Positions 1 through 8,702 of a stretch of 64,000 bases of DNA are shown here, piece by piece (within the stretch, counting starts at the first letter, position 1; every line of letters starts with the position of its first letter). The DNA lies in the NCBI RefSeq assembly GCF_001542815.1, contig NZ_CP006992.1:3415501-3479500 (forward strand), read 5' to 3'. Below the pieces are notes generated by a model. It was given only the letters and a program-made list of their open reading frames with translations, was not told where the DNA came from and did no database searches. Position numbers and translations under genes: made by a program. The stretch comes from Methylobacterium sp. AMS5. Its GTDB lineage: Bacteria > Pseudomonadota > Alphaproteobacteria > Rhizobiales > Beijerinckiaceae.

Positions 1-586
1 TGCGCTCGGGCACGTATTCGCGGGCGATATAGGCCTCGATCGCCGCGCGGTCGAAGCTCTGGATCGTCTCCGGGCGGCCCAGGATCGGCCGGCCGATCGG
101 CTGATCGGGAAAGGCCGTCTCGATGAAGGCGTCGTAGACGACGTCGTCGGGCGTATCCTCGACCGCCGCATATTCCTGAAGGATCACGCCCTTCTCGCGG
201 GCGAGTTCGCCGGCGTCGAAGACCGAGCGGGTCAGGATGTCGCCGAGCACGTCGAGGGCCACGGCCGCATCCTCGCCGAGCACCCGCGCGGTGTAGCTCG
301 TGCTCTCGGTGCTGGTCGCGGCGTTGATCTCACCGCCGACATTCTCGATGTCCTCGGCGATCTTCCGGGCCGAGCGCGTCGCCGTGCCCTTGAAGGCCAT
401 GTGCTCGATCAGGTGACTGAGCCCATGCTCGTCCGGCCGTTCGTGCCGCGAGCCCGCCCCGACCCAGACGCCGAGCGTGGCCGTGGCAACGCCGGGGATC
501 GTCTCGGTGGCGACGGTCAGGCCGTTATCGAGCCGGCTGACGGTGAGGCCGGGCGAGGCGCCGAAGGTCGAGAAATGCTGGTTCAT
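1..586 (-). CDS. M16 family zinc peptidase (mitochondrial processing peptidase-like), N-terminal part
   Basis: The reading frame starts with ATG at 586 and runs off the left edge, leaving about 195 residues. The inverted zinc motif HxxEH is visible as HLIEHMAFKGT near residue 60, within the usual N-terminal context of the pitrilysin/processing-peptidase family (GSRHE..HGLSHLIEH). These enzymes cleave peptides with a zinc ion held by the two histidines and a downstream glutamate. No signal peptide is evident, as is common for the alphaproteobacterial cytosolic members. The gene follows thrC on the same strand, an order seen widely in Rhizobiales. A long palindromic repeat fills the gap to thrC. 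The C-terminal half is outside the window, so completeness cannot be judged. Confidence 0.93.
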   Translation of the reverse strand, partial: MNQHFSTFGASPGLTVSRLDNGLTVATETIPGVATATLGVWVGAGSRHERPDEHGLSHLIEHMAFKGTATRSARKIAEDIENVGGEINAATSTESTSYTARVLGEDAAVALDVLGDILTRSVFDAGELAREKGVILQEYAAVEDTPDDVVYDAFIETAFPDQPIGRPILGRPETIQSFDRAAIEAYIAREYVPER

Positions 587-670
587 TCGATCTCAGTGCC
601 TGTTCGGCCCAACTCACCACGGATTTCGGAGGTGGACAAACGGTCGGTCGATCCGGTCTCCCACCCTGAT

Positions 671-776
671 CCTCATCCTGAGGTCCGTAGCGAAGCGGAG
701 CCTCGAAGGATGTTCCAGAGACCGCATAGGATCTGGAGGCCCCTTCGAGGCCGCTTCGCGGCACCTCAGGATGAGG
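671..776. repeat. Long intergenic palindrome (family A, long copy)
   Basis: The outer arms at 671-684 (CCTCATCCTGAGGT) and 763-776 are perfect reverse complements. Inside them, 691-709 (CGAAGCGG..CCTCGAAGG) pairs imperfectly with 742-758. The whole 106 bp can fold into one long branched hairpin. The same arm sequence recurs at 46131-46165 with the inner part missing, which marks this as a dispersed element. It sits between thrC and the downstream M16 peptidase gene and could act as a terminator or an RNA-stability element. Confidence 0.8.
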
Positions 777-807
777 AGGTCGGGTTGGATGTCACGCGTT
801 CGGTCCG

Positions 808-2220
808 TCAGTTGCCCCGGGTGATGCGGGCGTGTTCCGTGATGTAGCGCTCGATCGCGGCCTGATCGTTGGCGAGGTTCGCCACCGTCTCGGGCCGGGT
901 CATCAATTCGGCGAGGTGGGGCGGCAGAACCGGGCGCCCGCCGCCGGTCGCCTGCGAGACCGCATCCGGGAATTTGGCGGGGTGCGCGGTCGCCAGCGCC
1001 ACGACCGGGGTGGCCGGATCCTTCTCCAGCAGCCGGCGCCCGGCGCGCACGCCGATGGCGCTGTGCGGATCGAGCACGAGGCCGGTCCTGCGGTAGGTGC
1101 CCGCGATCTCGTCCACGACGTCGGGCTCGCGCACGGCGGTCGCGTCGAACTCGTCGCGCACGGTTCCCAGCACCTCGGGGCTCAGCGAGAACCCGCCCGA
1201 CTGCTTCAGACCCGCCATCAGGCGGCCGAGCGCAGAGGCATCGCGGCCCAACGCCTCGAACAGCAGCCGCTCGAAATTCGACGAGATCTGGATGTCCATC
1301 GAGGGCGAGGTCGTCGGCTGCACGCCGCGGGGCTCGTAGGCCCCATGCTCCAAGGTGCGGGCCAGGATGTCGTTGGCGTTGGTGCCGATCATCAGCCGCT
1401 CGATCGGCAGGCCCATCCGCTTGGCGACCCAGCCGGCGAGGATGTCGCCGAAATTGCCGGTCGGCACCGCGAACGACACCTTTCGATGCGGGGCGCCCAA
1501 AGCCACGGCGCTCGTGAAGTAGTAGACGGTCTGCGCGGCGACGCGGGCCCAGTTGATCGAGTTGACGCCCGAGAGCTTCACCTTGTCGGCGAAGTCGCCG
1601 TGCTGGAACATCGCCTTCACGATGTTCTGGCAATCGTCGAAATTGCCGTCGATGGCCAGCGCGTGGACGTTCGGCGCGTTGACCGTGGTCATCTGCCGGC
1701 GCTGCACCTCAGAGACGCGGCCGTGCGGAAACAGGATGAACACGTCGACCTGATCGAGCCCCTTGAAGGCCTCGACCGCGGCACTGCCCGTATCGCCCGA
1801 GGTGGCGCCGACGATGGTGGCGCGGCCGCCCTTCTGGCGCAGCACGTAATCCATCAGCCGCCCGAGAAGCTGCATCGCCACGTCCTTGAACGCGAGCGTC
1901 GGCCCGTGAAACAGCTCCATCAGGAACAGGTTGTCGTCGATCTGGGTGAGCGGGCAGATCGCCGGATGGCGGAAGGTGGCGTAGGCCGCCTCGATCATGC
2001 CGTCGAGCGCGTCGTCCGGAATCTCGCCGTCGATGAGCGGGCGCAGCACCCGCTTGGCGACCTCGGCGTAGCGCATGCCGGCAAAGCCCGCGATCTCGTC
2101 GCGGCTGATCTGCGGCCAGCTCTCGGGCACATAGAGACCGCCGTCGCGGGCGAGGCCGGCGAGCAGCGCATCGGAAAAGCTCAAGGGCGCAGCGGCGCCG
2201 CGGGTCGAGACGTGCAGCAA
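808..2220 (-). CDS. thrC: Threonine synthase
   Basis: A PLP enzyme of 470 residues that converts O-phosphohomoserine to threonine, the last step of threonine synthesis. The pyridoxal lysine lies in the family motif LAFKDVAMQLLG, and the phosphate-binding segment GATSGDTGSAA follows. The N-terminus LLHVSTRG matches the usual start of the family. I chose the TTG at 2220 because GGAGG lies five bases upstream; the longer frame back to 2295 would add 25 arginine-rich residues with no homology pattern. It lies downstream of the cytochrome oxidase assembly genes on the same strand, separated from the DUF4864 gene by 85 bp. Confidence 0.95.
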   Translation of the reverse strand: MLHVSTRGAAAPLSFSDALLAGLARDGGLYVPESWPQISRDEIAGFAGMRYAEVAKRVLRPLIDGEIPDDALDGMIEAAYATFRHPAICPLTQIDDNLFLMELFHGPTLAFKDVAMQLLGRLMDYVLRQKGGRATIVGATSGDTGSAAVEAFKGLDQVDVFILFPHGRVSEVQRRQMTTVNAPNVHALAIDGNFDDCQNIVKAMFQHGDFADKVKLSGVNSINWARVAAQTVYYFTSAVALGAPHRKVSFAVPTGNFGDILAGWVAKRMGLPIERLMIGTNANDILARTLEHGAYEPRGVQPTTSPSMDIQISSNFERLLFEALGRDASALGRLMAGLKQSGGFSLSPEVLGTVRDEFDATAVREPDVVDEIAGTYRRTGLVLDPHSAIGVRAGRRLLEKDPATPVVALATAHPAKFPDAVSQATGGGRPVLPPHLAELMTRPETVANLANDQAAIERYITEHARITRGN

Positions 2221-2305
2221 AGATGCCTCCGGGAAGGCGCTCCCTCTACACGATCGATTCGGCCGTGTCGAAGCGGAGCCGGATCGGTTTCTCACATCTG
2301 CGGCG

Positions 2306-2719
2306 TCAAACCTTCTCGCCCGGCGCCTTCTTCAAGTGACAGCCGGTGATGCGCCACTGACCGTCGGCTTGACGCTGGAGCGTGTAGAGCGCGACCCAAT
2401 CGATGCCGGCCTCGTCCTGAAGGCTCAGGCCCTGGGCCAACTCGTCCTCGCCCGTCGTCTCGGTCGCCTCGAAGCGGTAGCTGCGCGGGCGCAGGACCGG
2501 GGCGTAGCCCTTCGCGACCATGGCGATGAAGATTTCGGCCGAGGGAAACAGGTTGCGGACCTGCGGCGCGGCCTCGGCATAGGCCGCCGCGGCGTCGCTT
2601 CGGCGGAAGGCCTCGATCTGCCGCTCGATGGTGGCACGGGCGGCATCGCGGGCCGCGTCGTCGGCCCGGACCGGGGCCGATGCCAGGAAAACCAACAGAA
2701 AGACGGCGACGGCACGCAT
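2306..2719 (-). CDS. DUF4864-family secreted protein
   Basis: A 137-residue protein with a clear signal peptide (residues 1-19, ending ASAPVRA). The rest looks like the small alpha+beta DUF4864 fold: an N-terminal helix rich in Arg/Glu (ATIERQIEAFRRSDAAAAYAEA), then segments such as RSYRF and GIDWVALYTLQRQADGQWRITGCHL. The family is uncharacterised, and its fold resembles NTF2-like ligand-binding domains. The start at 2719 has GGAGGG eight bases upstream. It lies between SURF1 and thrC, so it may be transcribed with them. No function can be stated. Confidence 0.8.
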   Translation of the reverse strand: MRAVAVFLLVFLASAPVRADDAARDAARATIERQIEAFRRSDAAAAYAEAAPQVRNLFPSAEIFIAMVAKGYAPVLRPRSYRFEATETTGEDELAQGLSLQDEAGIDWVALYTLQRQADGQWRITGCHLKKAPGEKV

Positions 2720-2811
2720 CGGGAGCCCTCCGCATCTCTGATCGCGAGGCTTGCCGCGAGGGTCGTCCCCCGCGCAGGCTTACGATCGAGGCAACACGCG
2801 GGCCAACGCCG

Positions 2812-3582
2812 TCAACCGGCCTTCGGGTCCGCCGGATCGTACAGCCGTCTCCACGCGAAAACGGAAAAGACGCCGATCAGGCAGGCGGCGATGCCGAACC
2901 ACGTGAAGGCGTATTGCAGGTGGTTGTTCGGCAGATCGACGCGGAGCTGGCCGCCGCGGGGCCAGCCGCCGGGATTCGGCGTCGCATCCGCCTCGATCAG
3001 GTAGGGGGCGACGTTCGTGAGCCCGCGGGCGGCGCTCATGCCGGAAATGTCGCGGGTGAACCACGCCTCACGCTTCGGATCGGATTCCGGCACGAACAGC
3101 GTGCGGGTCTCGCTCGCGCGCAGCATGCCGGTCACGCTCGCCGCGCCCGCGACCTGACCGGCCGCGCGGTCCTCGGGGCGCTTCAGCTCGGTCGGCACGA
3201 AGCCGCGGTTGACCAGGATGGTCGTCCCGTCGTCGCGCTTGAGCGGCGTGATGACGTAGAAGCCCTGGAGCGCCCGGCCGGGCTCGCCCGGTGCCAGCCC
3301 GTGCACCAGGGTCTCCTTGTCGTGCAGGAAGGTGCCGCGCGCTTGCACCCGGCTGAACTCGTCGGCCTTCGCGTCCCATTCCTGGAAGGGGGGAGGGGCG
3401 GCCGGCGGCTCGGCATGCGAGCGCTCGACGATGCGGGCGATCAGCGCCTCCTTCTCGCTCTTGCGGGCCAACTGCCACGTGCCGAGGCCGAGCAGGATCG
3501 CGAGGCAGATCAGGGCCGCGAGGCCCGGCGCCCACAGGCTGCGTAGGCGGGCGCTTCGCTCGGTCGAGGACAGGGCGGCCAC
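2812..3582 (-). CDS. SURF1-family cytochrome c oxidase assembly protein
   Basis: A 256-residue inner-membrane protein with the SURF1 layout: a transmembrane helix near residues 15-35, a large periplasmic domain, and a second transmembrane helix near residues 222-242 (YAFTWFGIAACLIGVFSVFAW). Family signatures include LGTWQLARKSEKEALI, GFYVITPLKRDDG and ILVNRGFVP. SURF1 helps insert heme a into subunit I of aa3-type oxidase. The start is GTG at 3582, whose G is also the last base of the TAG stop of the DUF983 gene, so the two genes are probably translationally coupled. Confidence 0.93.
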   Translation of the reverse strand: MAALSSTERSARLRSLWAPGLAALICLAILLGLGTWQLARKSEKEALIARIVERSHAEPPAAPPPFQEWDAKADEFSRVQARGTFLHDKETLVHGLAPGEPGRALQGFYVITPLKRDDGTTILVNRGFVPTELKRPEDRAAGQVAGAASVTGMLRASETRTLFVPESDPKREAWFTRDISGMSAARGLTNVAPYLIEADATPNPGGWPRGGQLRVDLPNNHLQYAFTWFGIAACLIGVFSVFAWRRLYDPADPKAG

Positions 3583-3956
3583 TAGCGGAAGCGCCCCTGC
3601 GCGGCCTTGTTGGCGAACTGGATTGCCGCGAGCAGCCCCTTCAGCGGACGCACCAGAGCCAAGCTCAGGCCGATGGCAAGGCTGCCTGCGACCAGGGCAT
3701 GGACCCAGACCGGCGGCTCATAGGTGATCTCCATCCACAGAGCCATGCCGACGACGACGAAGCCGGTGATCGACATCACGAAGAAGGCCGGTCCGTCCGC
3801 CGAATCGAACGCGGAGAAATCCTGGCCGCAGACCTCGCAGGCCGGTTTGACGGCGAGGAAGCCCTTGAACAGGTGGCCCTCGCCGCAGGCGGGGCAGCGC
3901 CCGCGCAGGCCCGTCGCGATCGGGGAGGGGGGCGGATTCGTAGCGGTTCGGCTCAA
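3582..3956 (-). CDS. DUF983 zinc-ribbon membrane protein
   Basis: A 124-residue protein starting at TTG 3956, with GAGGAG six bases upstream. There is no suitable ATG nearby, and the longer frame to 4172 runs back through the ctaE terminator. Two CxxC pairs (RGRCPACGEG and PACEVCGQDF) form a probable zinc ribbon, followed by two hydrophobic helices (around residues 58-78 and 84-104). DUF983 proteins are almost always encoded beside ctaE and SURF1 in alphaproteobacteria, suggesting a role in cytochrome oxidase biogenesis that has not been defined. Its last base overlaps the SURF1 start codon. Confidence 0.9.
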   Translation of the reverse strand: MSRTATNPPPSPIATGLRGRCPACGEGHLFKGFLAVKPACEVCGQDFSAFDSADGPAFFVMSITGFVVVGMALWMEITYEPPVWVHALVAGSLAIGLSLALVRPLKGLLAAIQFANKAAQGRFR

Positions 3957-4012
3957 GGGATGCTCCTCGCTGTCCGCCGGTATGGTGCAACGGACGGCAC
4001 GCCGCACGTGAA

Positions 4013-4034
4013 AAGGGCGGCTCGCGCCGCCCTT
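4013..4034 (-). terminator. Intrinsic terminator after ctaE
   Basis: AAGGGCGG (4013-4020) and CCGCCCTT (4027-4034) form an 8-bp stem, extended inside by G-C pairs. Read on the minus strand the stem is followed directly by TTTT. It lies about 50 bp beyond the ctaE stop, so part of the transcripts probably end here before the DUF983 and SURF1 genes. Confidence 0.65.
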
Positions 4035-4081
4035 CAGGGTTGCCGCCCCAGCAGGGCGGCGGATGCTGTCGACTCGACCGG

Positions 4082-4939
4082 CTAGTGGGCCGCGCCGCCG
4101 GCGCCCGCGCCCCAGACGTAGATGGCGGCGAACAGGAACAGCCACACCACGTCGACGAAGTGCCAGTACCAAGCGGCGAACTCGAAGCCGAGATGCTGCT
4201 TCGGGGTGAAGTCACCCTGGTAGGTGCGCAGCAGGCAGACGGCGAGGAAGATCGTGCCGATGATGACGTGGGCGCCGTGGAAGCCCGTCGCCATGAAGAA
4301 GGTCGCCGAGTAGATCGAGCCCGAGAAGCCGAAATGGGCGTGGGCATACTCGTAGGCCTGGCAGGCGGTGAACAGCACACCGAGGATGATGGTCAGCCAC
4401 AGGCCGTACTTGAGGCCCTTGCGGTCGCCGTGCAGAAGGGCGTGGTGGGCCCAGGTCACGGTGGTGCCCGAGGTGAGCAGGATCAGGGTGTTGAGGAGCG
4501 GCAGGTGCCAGGGGTCGAAGGCTTCGATGCCCTTCGGCGGCCACATGCCGCCGGTGAACTCGACGCGCTGCGGCTGGATCGGGTCGGCCGTGTAGAGCGC
4601 GGCCTCGAAATAGGCCCAGAACCACGCCACGAAGAACATCACCTCGGAGGCGATGAACATGATCATGCCGTAGCGGTGATGGAGCTGGACGACGCGGGTG
4701 TGGTCGCCGGAATTCGCCTCGTGGGTGACGTCGCGCCACCAGGACAGCATCGTGTAGAGCACGCCGAGCGTGCCGGCGCCGAACACGTAGGGGCCGATGG
4801 CGAGGCCGCCCGCGGAGAGACCCTTCATCCAGAAGACGGCGCCGAACGCCATCAGGAACCCGGAGAACGCGCCCAGCAGCGGCCACGGGCTCGGGTTGAT
4901 GATGTGGTAATCGTGGTTCTTGGCGTGCGCCCCGGCCAT
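4082..4939 (-). CDS. ctaE: Cytochrome c oxidase subunit III
   Basis: A 285-residue integral membrane protein with the seven-helix pattern of subunit III. Typical segments are [15 protein letters not shown] at the N-terminus, [17 protein letters not shown] (with the conserved glutamates of helix III), [14 protein letters not shown], and the C-terminal [19 protein letters not shown]. It stabilises the catalytic core of the aa3-type oxidase in the inner membrane. It lies downstream of ctaG in the cox operon and is followed by an intrinsic terminator. The symbol coxC is used equally. Confidence 0.97.
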   Translation of the reverse strand: MAGAHAKNHDYHIINPSPWPLLGAFSGFLMAFGAVFWMKGLSAGGLAIGPYVFGAGTLGVLYTMLSWWRDVTHEANSGDHTRVVQLHHRYGMIMFIASEVMFFVAWFWAYFEAALYTADPIQPQRVEFTGGMWPPKGIEAFDPWHLPLLNTLILLTSGTTVTWAHHALLHGDRKGLKYGLWLTIILGVLFTACQAYEYAHAHFGFSGSIYSATFFMATGFHGAHVIIGTIFLAVCLLRTYQGDFTPKQHLGFEFAAWYWHFVDVVWLFLFAAIYVWGAGAGGAAH

Positions 4940-5000
4940 CGCAATGGTTCTCCCTCAGCCCTTGCCCGTCACCGCCTGACGGCCGGGCCCTGTTGCCTTG

Positions 5001-5023
5001 GAGGTCCGGCGGGACCGGACCTC
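5001..5023. other. Hairpin in the ctaG-ctaE gap
   Basis: GAGGTCCG (5001-5008) and CGGACCTC (5016-5023) pair perfectly around a 7-base loop in the 145-bp space between ctaG and ctaE. There is no T tract on the minus strand. It may slow transcript decay or attenuate expression between the two genes. Confidence 0.4.
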
Positions 5024-5084
5024 GGTTGAAAACCCTCTACTGCGGCGGTCGCGCCATTGTCACGCTTGGCCCGCCGCTTCGCCC

Positions 5085-5693
5085 TCAAAAGTTGCGCGTC
5101 GCGGCGGGTTTGGCCGCCTCGGCCACCGGCGCACCGTTCTTCGAAGGGTAGTAGGTGTAGGACAGCGTCATCTCCGAGAGATCGCCGATGTCCGGATCCT
5201 TGCGCAGGGCCGGATCCACGTAGAACACCAGCGGGAATTCCGCCGACTCGCCCGGCTGCAACGTGTGCTCGTCGAAGCAGAAGCACTGCACCTTGACGAA
5301 GTAGCTGCCCATCAGATCCGGCTGTACGTTGAACACGGCGATGCCGGCCGCAGGTGCCGAGCCGGTATTCGTCACCTTGAAGAACACGGTCGCGGTCTGG
5401 CCGGGCACGGCCTCGACCCGCGACTGCTCCGGCCGGAAGTGCCAGGACAGGTTCTTCGAGACGTTGGTGTCGAAGCGGACCGAGACCGGAGCCAGAGCCT
5501 CGCCCGTCGGAGCGGTGGGCGCGGCGCCGACGAGCGGGGTGCCGTTGAAGCCGGTCGCCTTGCAGAACATGGAGTAGAGCGGCGCCGAGACGGCCGCGAG
5601 ACCGCCCATGCCGAGCACCACGCCCGCACAGGCGAGCACGGTCCAGCGCGTGCCGCGCCCCGCCTGTTTCTGCCTCTCGCCCAAATTCGTCAT
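5085..5693 (-). CDS. ctaG: Cytochrome c oxidase assembly protein CtaG (Cox11 family)
   Basis: A 202-residue copper chaperone with one N-terminal transmembrane helix (about residues 18-40) and a periplasmic immunoglobulin-like domain. The copper-binding motif is seen in FVKVQCFCFDEHTLQPGE (CxC), and the membrane-proximal cysteine in APLYSMFCKATGFNGT is the third conserved copper-site cysteine. It delivers copper to the CuB centre of subunit I. The position between the CoxF-like gene and ctaE is the standard alphaproteobacterial order. The ATG at 5693 is 12 bp from the stop of the preceding gene. Confidence 0.96.
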   Translation of the reverse strand: MTNLGERQKQAGRGTRWTVLACAGVVLGMGGLAAVSAPLYSMFCKATGFNGTPLVGAAPTAPTGEALAPVSVRFDTNVSKNLSWHFRPEQSRVEAVPGQTATVFFKVTNTGSAPAAGIAVFNVQPDLMGSYFVKVQCFCFDEHTLQPGESAEFPLVFYVDPALRKDPDIGDLSEMTLSYTYYPSKNGAPVAEAAKPAATRNF

Positions 5694-5705
5694 CGGGTCA
5701 CGCCT

Positions 5706-5870
5706 TCAGAGCGGCCGTTGCAGGATCTGCGGTCCGAGCTTGGCGATCGTCAGCACGAAGAACAGCAGCACCAGGGCGCCGAGCGTCAGGGCGATGGCGA
5801 CCGAGCGCTTGCGGCGGGTCTTGGCCTCCTCCGGTGTCAGCGGACGAATCCCTTCGGGGAGATCGGACAT
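5706..5870 (-). CDS. Small CoxF-like membrane protein
   Basis: A 54-residue frame reads from ATG 5870 to TGA 5706. It begins MSDLPEGIRPLTPEEAKTRR, has a basic stretch (TRRKRS), one hydrophobic helix (about residues 24-43, VAIALTLGALVLLFFVLTIA), and ends KLGPQILQRPL. It fills the ctaB-ctaG gap exactly, with 8 and 12 bp to its neighbours. Small single-helix proteins called CoxF occupy the same place in rhizobial cox operons. The RPLTPEEAKxRRxRS motif fits that group. Its role in oxidase biogenesis is unknown. It is easily missed because of its length. Confidence 0.85.
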   Translation of the reverse strand: MSDLPEGIRPLTPEEAKTRRKRSVAIALTLGALVLLFFVLTIAKLGPQILQRPL

Positions 5871-5878
5871 GGCGGGCC

Positions 5879-6832
5879 TCAAGCTGCGACCGCGCGGAAC
5901 AATCCGAGTCCCTGCTCGGCGAGCAGCGCCGAGAAGAGCAGGAACAGGTAGAGGATCGAGAAGGCGAACAGGCCCATCGCCGCCTTGCGCTCGGGCTCGC
6001 CCTCACGCAGCCGGTAGACCTGCACCGCGCCCGCCAGCATGCCGAGCCCGCCGAGCACGCCGACGACGGCGTAGAGCCAGCCGCCGAAGCCGAGCCAGAC
6101 CGGCACGAGGGCCAGCGGCGCGAGGACCAGCGAGTACCAGATGATCTGGCGGCGGGTGGAATCCGGGCCGGCGACGTTCGGCATCATCGGGATGCCGGCG
6201 CGGGCGTATTCACCGCTCTTCACGAGCGCCAGCGCCCAGAAATGCGGCGGCGTCCAGATGAAGATGATCGCGAACAGGACCAGCGACTCGATGCCGACAT
6301 GGCCGGTCACCGCCGCCTGGCCCACCACCGGGGGGAGGGCGCCGGCCGCGCCGCCGATGACGATGTTCTGCGCGGTCGCCCGCTTCAGCCACATCGAGTA
6401 GATCACGGCGTAGAACACGATGGTGAAGGCGAGCAGCCCGGCTGCGAGCCAGTTCGAGGCCAGCCCGAGGATCAGCACCGAGCCGACCGACAGGACGATA
6501 CCGAAGGCCAGCGCCTCGTCGGGGCGGATGCGCCCGTCCGGAATCGGACGCTTGGCGGTGCGGGTCATCAGCGCGTCGATGTCGGCGTCCCACCACATGT
6601 TGAGGCAGCCCGAGGCGCCGGCGCCGACGGCGATCATCAGGAGCGAGATCGCCGCGATCACCGGGTTCACGGTGGCGTCCGAGACCACCATGCCGACGAG
6701 GGCGGTGAAGATGACGAGCACCATCACCCGCGGCTTCAGCAGGGAGAAGAAGTCGGAGACTTCGCCCCCCGCGGCGGGGGAGAACGACGTGGTGCCGGTG
6801 TCGGCACTCAGGCTGTTCGACAGGCTCGTCAT
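5879..6832 (-). CDS. ctaB: Protoheme IX farnesyltransferase (heme O synthase)
   Basis: A 317-residue polytopic UbiA-family prenyltransferase. The first Asp-rich motif is [24 protein letters not shown] near residues 90-115, and the second region lies around [28 protein letters not shown], both diagnostic of CtaB. It transfers farnesyl diphosphate to heme b to make heme O, the precursor of the heme A needed by this oxidase. It follows ctaD after a strong terminator-like hairpin and precedes the CoxF-like gene by 8 bp. Confidence 0.97.
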   Translation of the reverse strand: MTSLSNSLSADTGTTSFSPAAGGEVSDFFSLLKPRVMVLVIFTALVGMVVSDATVNPVIAAISLLMIAVGAGASGCLNMWWDADIDALMTRTAKRPIPDGRIRPDEALAFGIVLSVGSVLILGLASNWLAAGLLAFTIVFYAVIYSMWLKRATAQNIVIGGAAGALPPVVGQAAVTGHVGIESLVLFAIIFIWTPPHFWALALVKSGEYARAGIPMMPNVAGPDSTRRQIIWYSLVLAPLALVPVWLGFGGWLYAVVGVLGGLGMLAGAVQVYRLREGEPERKAAMGLFAFSILYLFLLFSALLAEQGLGLFRAVAA

Positions 6833-6947
6833 GGAAACCGTGCTCTGACGCTTGTTCTGATGTTTTTTGAGGTTTTCGGATCGCGCCGTTGGCGGCGCCG
6901 CCCTTTGCGGGAGGCCTTACCGCACCGCGGGGGGCCTCCGGGAAAGA

Positions 6948-6973
6948 GCGAGGACCGCCGGGGCGGTCCTCGC
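6948..6973 (-). terminator. Terminator-like hairpin after ctaD
   Basis: GCGAGGACCGC (6948-6958) and GCGGTCCTCGC (6963-6973) form a perfect 11-bp stem with a 4-base loop. On the minus strand it is followed by TCTTT. A second weaker GC-rich hairpin lies at about 6910-6940. Together they probably reduce read-through from the abundant ctaD message into ctaB. Confidence 0.6.
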
Positions 6974-6996
6974 GATCTTCGGTTTTCGTTCCGCCC

Positions 6997-8625
6997 TTAG
7001 TGGGCCGGCTCGTCGACGATCTTGGGGAGCGTCTCGAACTGGTGGAAGGGCGGGGGCGAGGAGAGGGTCCATTCCAGGGTGGTGGCACCCTCGCCCCACG
7101 GATTGTCCGCGGCGCGGGTCTTGGAGCGGAAGGCCAGCACGATGCCGATCACGAACACGACCATGCTGAGGGCGAAGACGTGACCGCCCAGCGTCGCGAC
7201 CTTATGCCAGCCGGCGAAGGCCTCCGGATAGTCGGCGTAGCGACGCGGCATGCCGGCCAGACCCAGGAAGTGCATCGGGAAGAACAGGACGTTCGCGCCG
7301 ATGAAGGCCAGCCAGAAGTGCAGCTTGCCGGCCCATTCCGGGATGACGTGACCGGTCATCTTCGGGAACCAGTAGTAGATGCCGGCGAAGATGATGAACA
7401 CGGCCCCGAGCGAGAGCACGTAGTGGAAGTGCGCCACGACGTAATAGGTGTCGTGCAGGTACTTATCGACCGAGGAGTTCGCGAGCACGACGCCGGTGAC
7501 GCCGCCGACCGTGAACAGGAAGATGAAGCCCACCGCCCAGTGCATCGCCGCGGTGAAGCGGATCGAACCGCCCCACATCGTCGCGATCCAGGAGAAGATC
7601 TTCACGCCGGTCGGCACCGCGATCACCATGGTCGCGAAGACGAAGTAGGACTGCGTCTGAAGCGACAGGCCGACGGTGTACATGTGGTGGGCCCACACGA
7701 CGAAGCCGACGACGCCGATGGCGACCATGGCGTAGGCCATGGCGAGATAGCCGAAGACCGGCTTCTTCGAGAAGGTGGCGATGATGTGCGAGACGATGCC
7801 GAAGGCCGGCAGGATCATCACGTACACCTCGGGGTGACCGAAGAACCAGAACAGGTGCTGGTAGAGCACCGGATCGCCGCCGCCGGCCGGATCGAAGAAG
7901 GTGGTGCCGAAGTTACGGTCGGTGAGCAGCATCGTGATCGCGCCGGCGAGAACCGGGAGCGACAGGAGCAGCAGGAAGGCGGTGACGAGCTCGGCCCAGG
8001 CGAAGAGCGGCATCTTGTGCAGCGTCATGCCGGGGGCGCGCATGTTGAGGATGGTGGTGATGAAGTTGATCGCGCCGAGGATCGAGCCCGCACCGGCGAG
8101 GTGGAGCGAGAAGATCGCGAAATCGACCGCCGGACCGGGATGGCCGGCCGTGGAGGAGAGCGGTGGGTAGACGGTCCAACCGGTGCCCGCGCCGCTGGCG
8201 CCGGGCGAACCCTCGACGAACAGCGAGCAGAGGAGGCAGGCGAAGCCCGACACCGTCAGCCAGAACGAGACGTTGTTCATCCGCGGGAAGGCCATGTCCG
8301 GCGCGCCGATCATCAGCGGGACGAACCAGTTGCCGAAGCCGCCGATGAGGGCGGGCATCACCATGAAGAACACCATGATGAGGCCGTGGCCGGTGACGAA
8401 CACGTTGTAGGTCGCCGGGTTGGAGAAGTACTGGAGCCCCGGCTCCTCCATCTCCATGCGGATGCCGAAGGACAGGAACGCGCCGATGATGCCCGCCATG
8501 AAGGCGAAGATCAGGTAGAGCGTGCCGATGTCCTTGTGGTTCGTCGAGAGGAACCAGCGGGAGAAGAAGGAGGGCTTATGGTCGTGGTGGGCGTCATGCC
8601 CGGCATGTGCTGTGGCGGTGGCCAT
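6997..8625 (-). CDS. ctaD: Cytochrome c oxidase subunit I (aa3 type)
   Basis: A 542-residue, 12-helix catalytic subunit of the proton-pumping oxidase. The CuB and Tyr-His region appears as [19 protein letters not shown], the HH pair as [11 protein letters not shown], and the heme a and a3 histidines in [20 protein letters not shown]. The K-channel region ([26 protein letters not shown]) and the D-channel NNVSFW segment are present, so this is an A-type pumping oxidase. An AAGGA ribosome site lies five bases before the ATG. It follows ctaC by 77 bp. Confidence 0.98.
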   Translation of the reverse strand: MATATAHAGHDAHHDHKPSFFSRWFLSTNHKDIGTLYLIFAFMAGIIGAFLSFGIRMEMEEPGLQYFSNPATYNVFVTGHGLIMVFFMVMPALIGGFGNWFVPLMIGAPDMAFPRMNNVSFWLTVSGFACLLCSLFVEGSPGASGAGTGWTVYPPLSSTAGHPGPAVDFAIFSLHLAGAGSILGAINFITTILNMRAPGMTLHKMPLFAWAELVTAFLLLLSLPVLAGAITMLLTDRNFGTTFFDPAGGGDPVLYQHLFWFFGHPEVYVMILPAFGIVSHIIATFSKKPVFGYLAMAYAMVAIGVVGFVVWAHHMYTVGLSLQTQSYFVFATMVIAVPTGVKIFSWIATMWGGSIRFTAAMHWAVGFIFLFTVGGVTGVVLANSSVDKYLHDTYYVVAHFHYVLSLGAVFIIFAGIYYWFPKMTGHVIPEWAGKLHFWLAFIGANVLFFPMHFLGLAGMPRRYADYPEAFAGWHKVATLGGHVFALSMVVFVIGIVLAFRSKTRAADNPWGEGATTLEWTLSSPPPFHQFETLPKIVDEPAH

Positions 8626-8702
8626 CGATCCTTGCCTTAATCAGATGTCTGTCGCCTCTGGCGAAGGGAGATCCGGCCGGCGCGTGCCGGCCAGGAGAAG
8701 CG

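Noticed and set aside
832..2349. 505-residue plus-strand frame across thrC
   Set aside because: It is antisense to thrC and shows no family features.
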